Shown one piece after another: positions 62,592-64,000 of a stretch of DNA of 64,000 bases. The DNA is taken from NCBI GenBank assembly GCA_964642855.1, contig CAZXSK010000014.1, positions 3,668 through 67,667 on the forward strand, written 5' to 3'. Position 1 is the stretch's first letter, and each line of letters begins with the position of its first letter. The translations under genes and the position numbers were made by a program. Source of the DNA: CAZXSK01 sp964642855. GTDB lineage: Bacteria > Planctomycetota > Phycisphaerae > SM23-33. The notes beneath the pieces were generated by a model. It made no database searches, had not been told where the DNA came from, and saw only the letters and a program-made list of their open reading frames with translations.

Positions 62592-63227
62592 GTGGTCGAT
62601 CTTCGTATTCCATCTTCAAGCGGCATGTGGGGCCTGCTCGCACGGGGCAAGGCTGACCTGCGCCCCCGGAACCCAGCCGCCGCGGATGACATCCGCGCGA
62701 TGCTCGGCGCCAACCAGGCCGGCGAGATAAGTCACACCGCCCGAGGTACTTCCCAGCCTGCCGTCCAGAACGCATCCCCCGCCGCCCAGGCCGGCGACAA
62801 CGCACCGCACGCACCTGCCGGTCAGAACGCTTCCCCCGCTGCCTCGCCCGACGAGGTCCTCGGCCCGGCCAAGTGCGAAACCTGCAGCACCCGCACCTAC
62901 CAGGACGTCTCCGACGACCCGTCGGTGTCGTTCCAGTCTGCCACGCACATCAGCCCCGAAGCTGCACCCGCAGCCGTCCGCTCCCACGAGCAGGAGCACG
63001 TCGTCAACGAGCGCAACACCGCCCGCCGGGAAGGCAAGGAAGTCGCCTACCAGCACGTGCAGATCCACACGTGTTCCTGCCCCGAGTGCGGCAGGGTGTA
63101 CGTCTCGGGCGGTACCACGACCACGGCCGTCCGCTCGAAGTCCGACCAAAGCTCCGCCGCCGCCCGGGCCTACGGATCGGCGGGCAACCCGCCCGGCGGC
63201 CCGCCCAGCACCGATACGCTCGCCTGA
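62592..63227 (+). CDS. HEQEH metallopeptidase-like protein (SprA-related family, tentative)
   Basis: 211 residues from the GTG at 62592, behind AGGGG; in-frame starts at 62529 and at the ATG 62625 are alternatives. The first half is low-complexity, Ala/Pro/Gln-rich. The second half has CETC, then YQDVSDDPSVSFQ, ISPEAA, and HEQEHV, a zinc-binding H-E-x-x-H motif, followed by CPECGRVYVSGG. The pattern resembles a family annotated as SprA-related or putative metalloprotease. The two Cys pairs could bind a second metal. Function unproven; no signal peptide. Confidence 0.6.
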   Translation: MVDLRIPSSSGMWGLLARGKADLRPRNPAAADDIRAMLGANQAGEISHTARGTSQPAVQNASPAAQAGDNAPHAPAGQNASPAASPDEVLGPAKCETCSTRTYQDVSDDPSVSFQSATHISPEAAPAAVRSHEQEHVVNERNTARREGKEVAYQHVQIHTCSCPECGRVYVSGGTTTTAVRSKSDQSSAAARAYGSAGNPPGGPPSTDTLA

Positions 63228-63248
63228 GCGTTTCCCGCGCCAGACCGC

Positions 63249-63650
63249 CTAGCTGTCCGACCGCGACGCCTCGTCAGACGACGAATCCTTCTCCCGAAGG
63301 TCGTAGCAGAAGATGCCCCGCGATCCGCGTATGAAGATCCGCCCGTCGCCGATCGCGTGGCTGATGGTAATCGGCCAGTACCCGCTGGTCGGTGTATGCA
63401 GCGTGGGCCACACCTCGCCCATCTCTCGGAGTCCGTCCCGTCCGAACGAGCACAGGAACAGCGGAGTCCTGCTGTGCGATACGTCTCTCTGCAGAATCAG
63501 CCGGTCTCCCAGGCGGTACAGGAACCCCCTCGCCGAGGGGAGCTTCAGCTCGCGGGCGATCTCCCCGCTTTCGATTTCCACGATCACGGCCTGGCCGCTC
63601 TTGTCGTTGTGTCGCACCAGCAGATGCCCGTCGTTGGCAAGCATCGGTTC
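63249..63650 (-). pseudogene. C-terminal fragment of a beta-propeller-like protein
   Basis: About 130 codons in a minus-strand frame show blade-like units (HNDKSGQAVIVEIESGEIA, LGDRLILQRDV, AIGDGRIFIRG) ending with FCYDLREKDSS and a stop at 63249-63251. Its N-terminal part is missing: beyond about 63650 on that strand the sequence is instead the tail of a plus-strand gene. In the same frame an open stretch reaches 63731, but that is only a shadow. Confidence 0.5.
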
Positions 63651-63654
63651 GACC

Positions 63655-63852
63655 GCCGCGACCTGGGAGCAGGGCGACTTCGACCTCAGTGGCCAGGTCG
63701 ATCTGACCGACGCGCAATGGGCTGTGGACAACTACGTCGACCAGCACGCGTCGAGTTTCGAGGAGCGTGTCATTCCCGAGCCGTGTTCATTGCTCCTGCT
63801 GACCCTCGCATCGCTGGGCTGCTCGATCCACCGTCTGCGTCGTCACAACTGA
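63655..63852 (+). pseudogene. C-terminal fragment of a PEP-CTERM protein
   Basis: The frame reads ATWEQGDFDLSGQVDLTDAQ, a dockerin-like calcium-loop end that commonly precedes PEP-CTERM tails, then VIPEPCSLLLLTLASLG and an Arg/His-rich end, a PEP-CTERM sorting signal. The stop is at 63850-63852. Nothing upstream in this frame is protein-like, so only the last 65 residues remain. The rest of the window (63853-64000) holds no gene. Confidence 0.6.
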
Positions 63853-63936
63853 TCCACGCCGCGGGCCGGGCATGGACCGGCTACCCATTCCGATCTTTCC
63901 GTGTGCCTTACCCTCCCGCCATCCGCGGCCATTGTT

Positions 63937-63968
63937 CCGGAGCCGTTTGCGCGCGCCGGCGGCTCCGG
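63937..63968 (+). terminator. Possible stem-loop near the window end
   Basis: CCGGAGCCG (63937-63945) and CGGCTCCGG (63960-63968) form a nine-pair stem with a 14-base loop, 85 bases after the PEP-CTERM fragment. No T-run follows. Confidence 0.3.
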
Positions 63969-64000
63969 GCATTCCCGGAGACCCGTCGAAGAATCCACTT

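Noticed and set aside
63313..63852. A 179-residue plus-strand protein
   Set aside because: Only the last 65 residues are protein-like; the first part is the shadow of the minus-strand propeller fragment.
1..64000. CRISPR arrays, IS elements, prophage genes or rRNA genes
   Set aside because: No regular spaced repeats, transposase or integrase motifs, phage structural genes or rRNA sequence were seen.

Overview
This is a 64 kb stretch of a GC-rich bacterial genome, almost certainly a member of the Planctomycetota (probably Phycisphaerae-like). The evidence is a Gram-negative lipid A pair (lpxD-lpxI), a sulfatase and a heparinase-like lyase, very large exported PQQ-propeller and alpha-2-macroglobulin proteins, PEP-CTERM tails, several ExbB/ExbD sets and many repeat lipoproteins. 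A run of 100 N at 27296-27395 shows a scaffolded draft or metagenome assembly. No rRNA, CRISPR array, IS element or phage gene was seen.

Layout. 1-3.4 kb: an operon-like run of seven small envelope genes around a very short ExbB/TolQ-like protein, an ExbD-like protein and a Pro-rich TonB-like protein. 3.5-8.9 kb: a three-gene locus that looks like organoarsenic metabolism. It has a TVP38-family membrane protein, a fused pair of glycosyltransferases of the two families linked to arsenosugar loci, and a 1049-residue fusion of radical SAM, ArsM-like arsenite methyltransferase and DUF5714. 9-15 kb: an OprB-type porin facing a DUF5107/TPR protein, followed by two ankyrin lipoproteins. 15-21 kb: AzoR-like flavoprotein, Gfo/Idh/MocA oxidoreductase, class II photolyase, two HAD hydrolases and an MFS transporter. 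20.9-25.2 kb: two divergent HEAT-repeat lipoproteins, then a clear bidirectional terminator.

25-38 kb: two further ExbB/ExbD sets. One (minus strand) precedes a membrane-anchored protein and contains the N gap. The other (plus strand) follows a large TPR protein and leads into a PD40 / transmembrane / Pro-rich / alpha-toroid fusion. A polysaccharide deacetylase and a small membrane protein lie between the sets. 37.6-47.3 kb: heparinase-like lyase, tRNA-Arg(TCT) with a good promoter, a sulfatase, and an ECF sigma factor gene that overlaps a 1634-residue protein in which an anti-sigma-like cytoplasmic head is joined to an alpha-2-macroglobulin body.

47.5-64 kb: hybrid histidine kinase with a periplasmic substrate-binding-type sensor, a PEP-CTERM sugar dehydrogenase, a 1598-residue PQQ-propeller protein, lpxD-lpxI, a 416-base AT-rich intergenic segment with paired DnaA-box-like sites, queA, a GH5 glycosidase, a HEQEH metallopeptidase-like protein, and a junction where the remains of two unrelated genes meet.

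The strongest candidates for undescribed biology are the radical SAM-ArsM-DUF5714 locus (3492-8881) and the sigma / anti-sigma-alpha-2-macroglobulin pair (41833-47338). Functions are read from motifs; no database search was possible.
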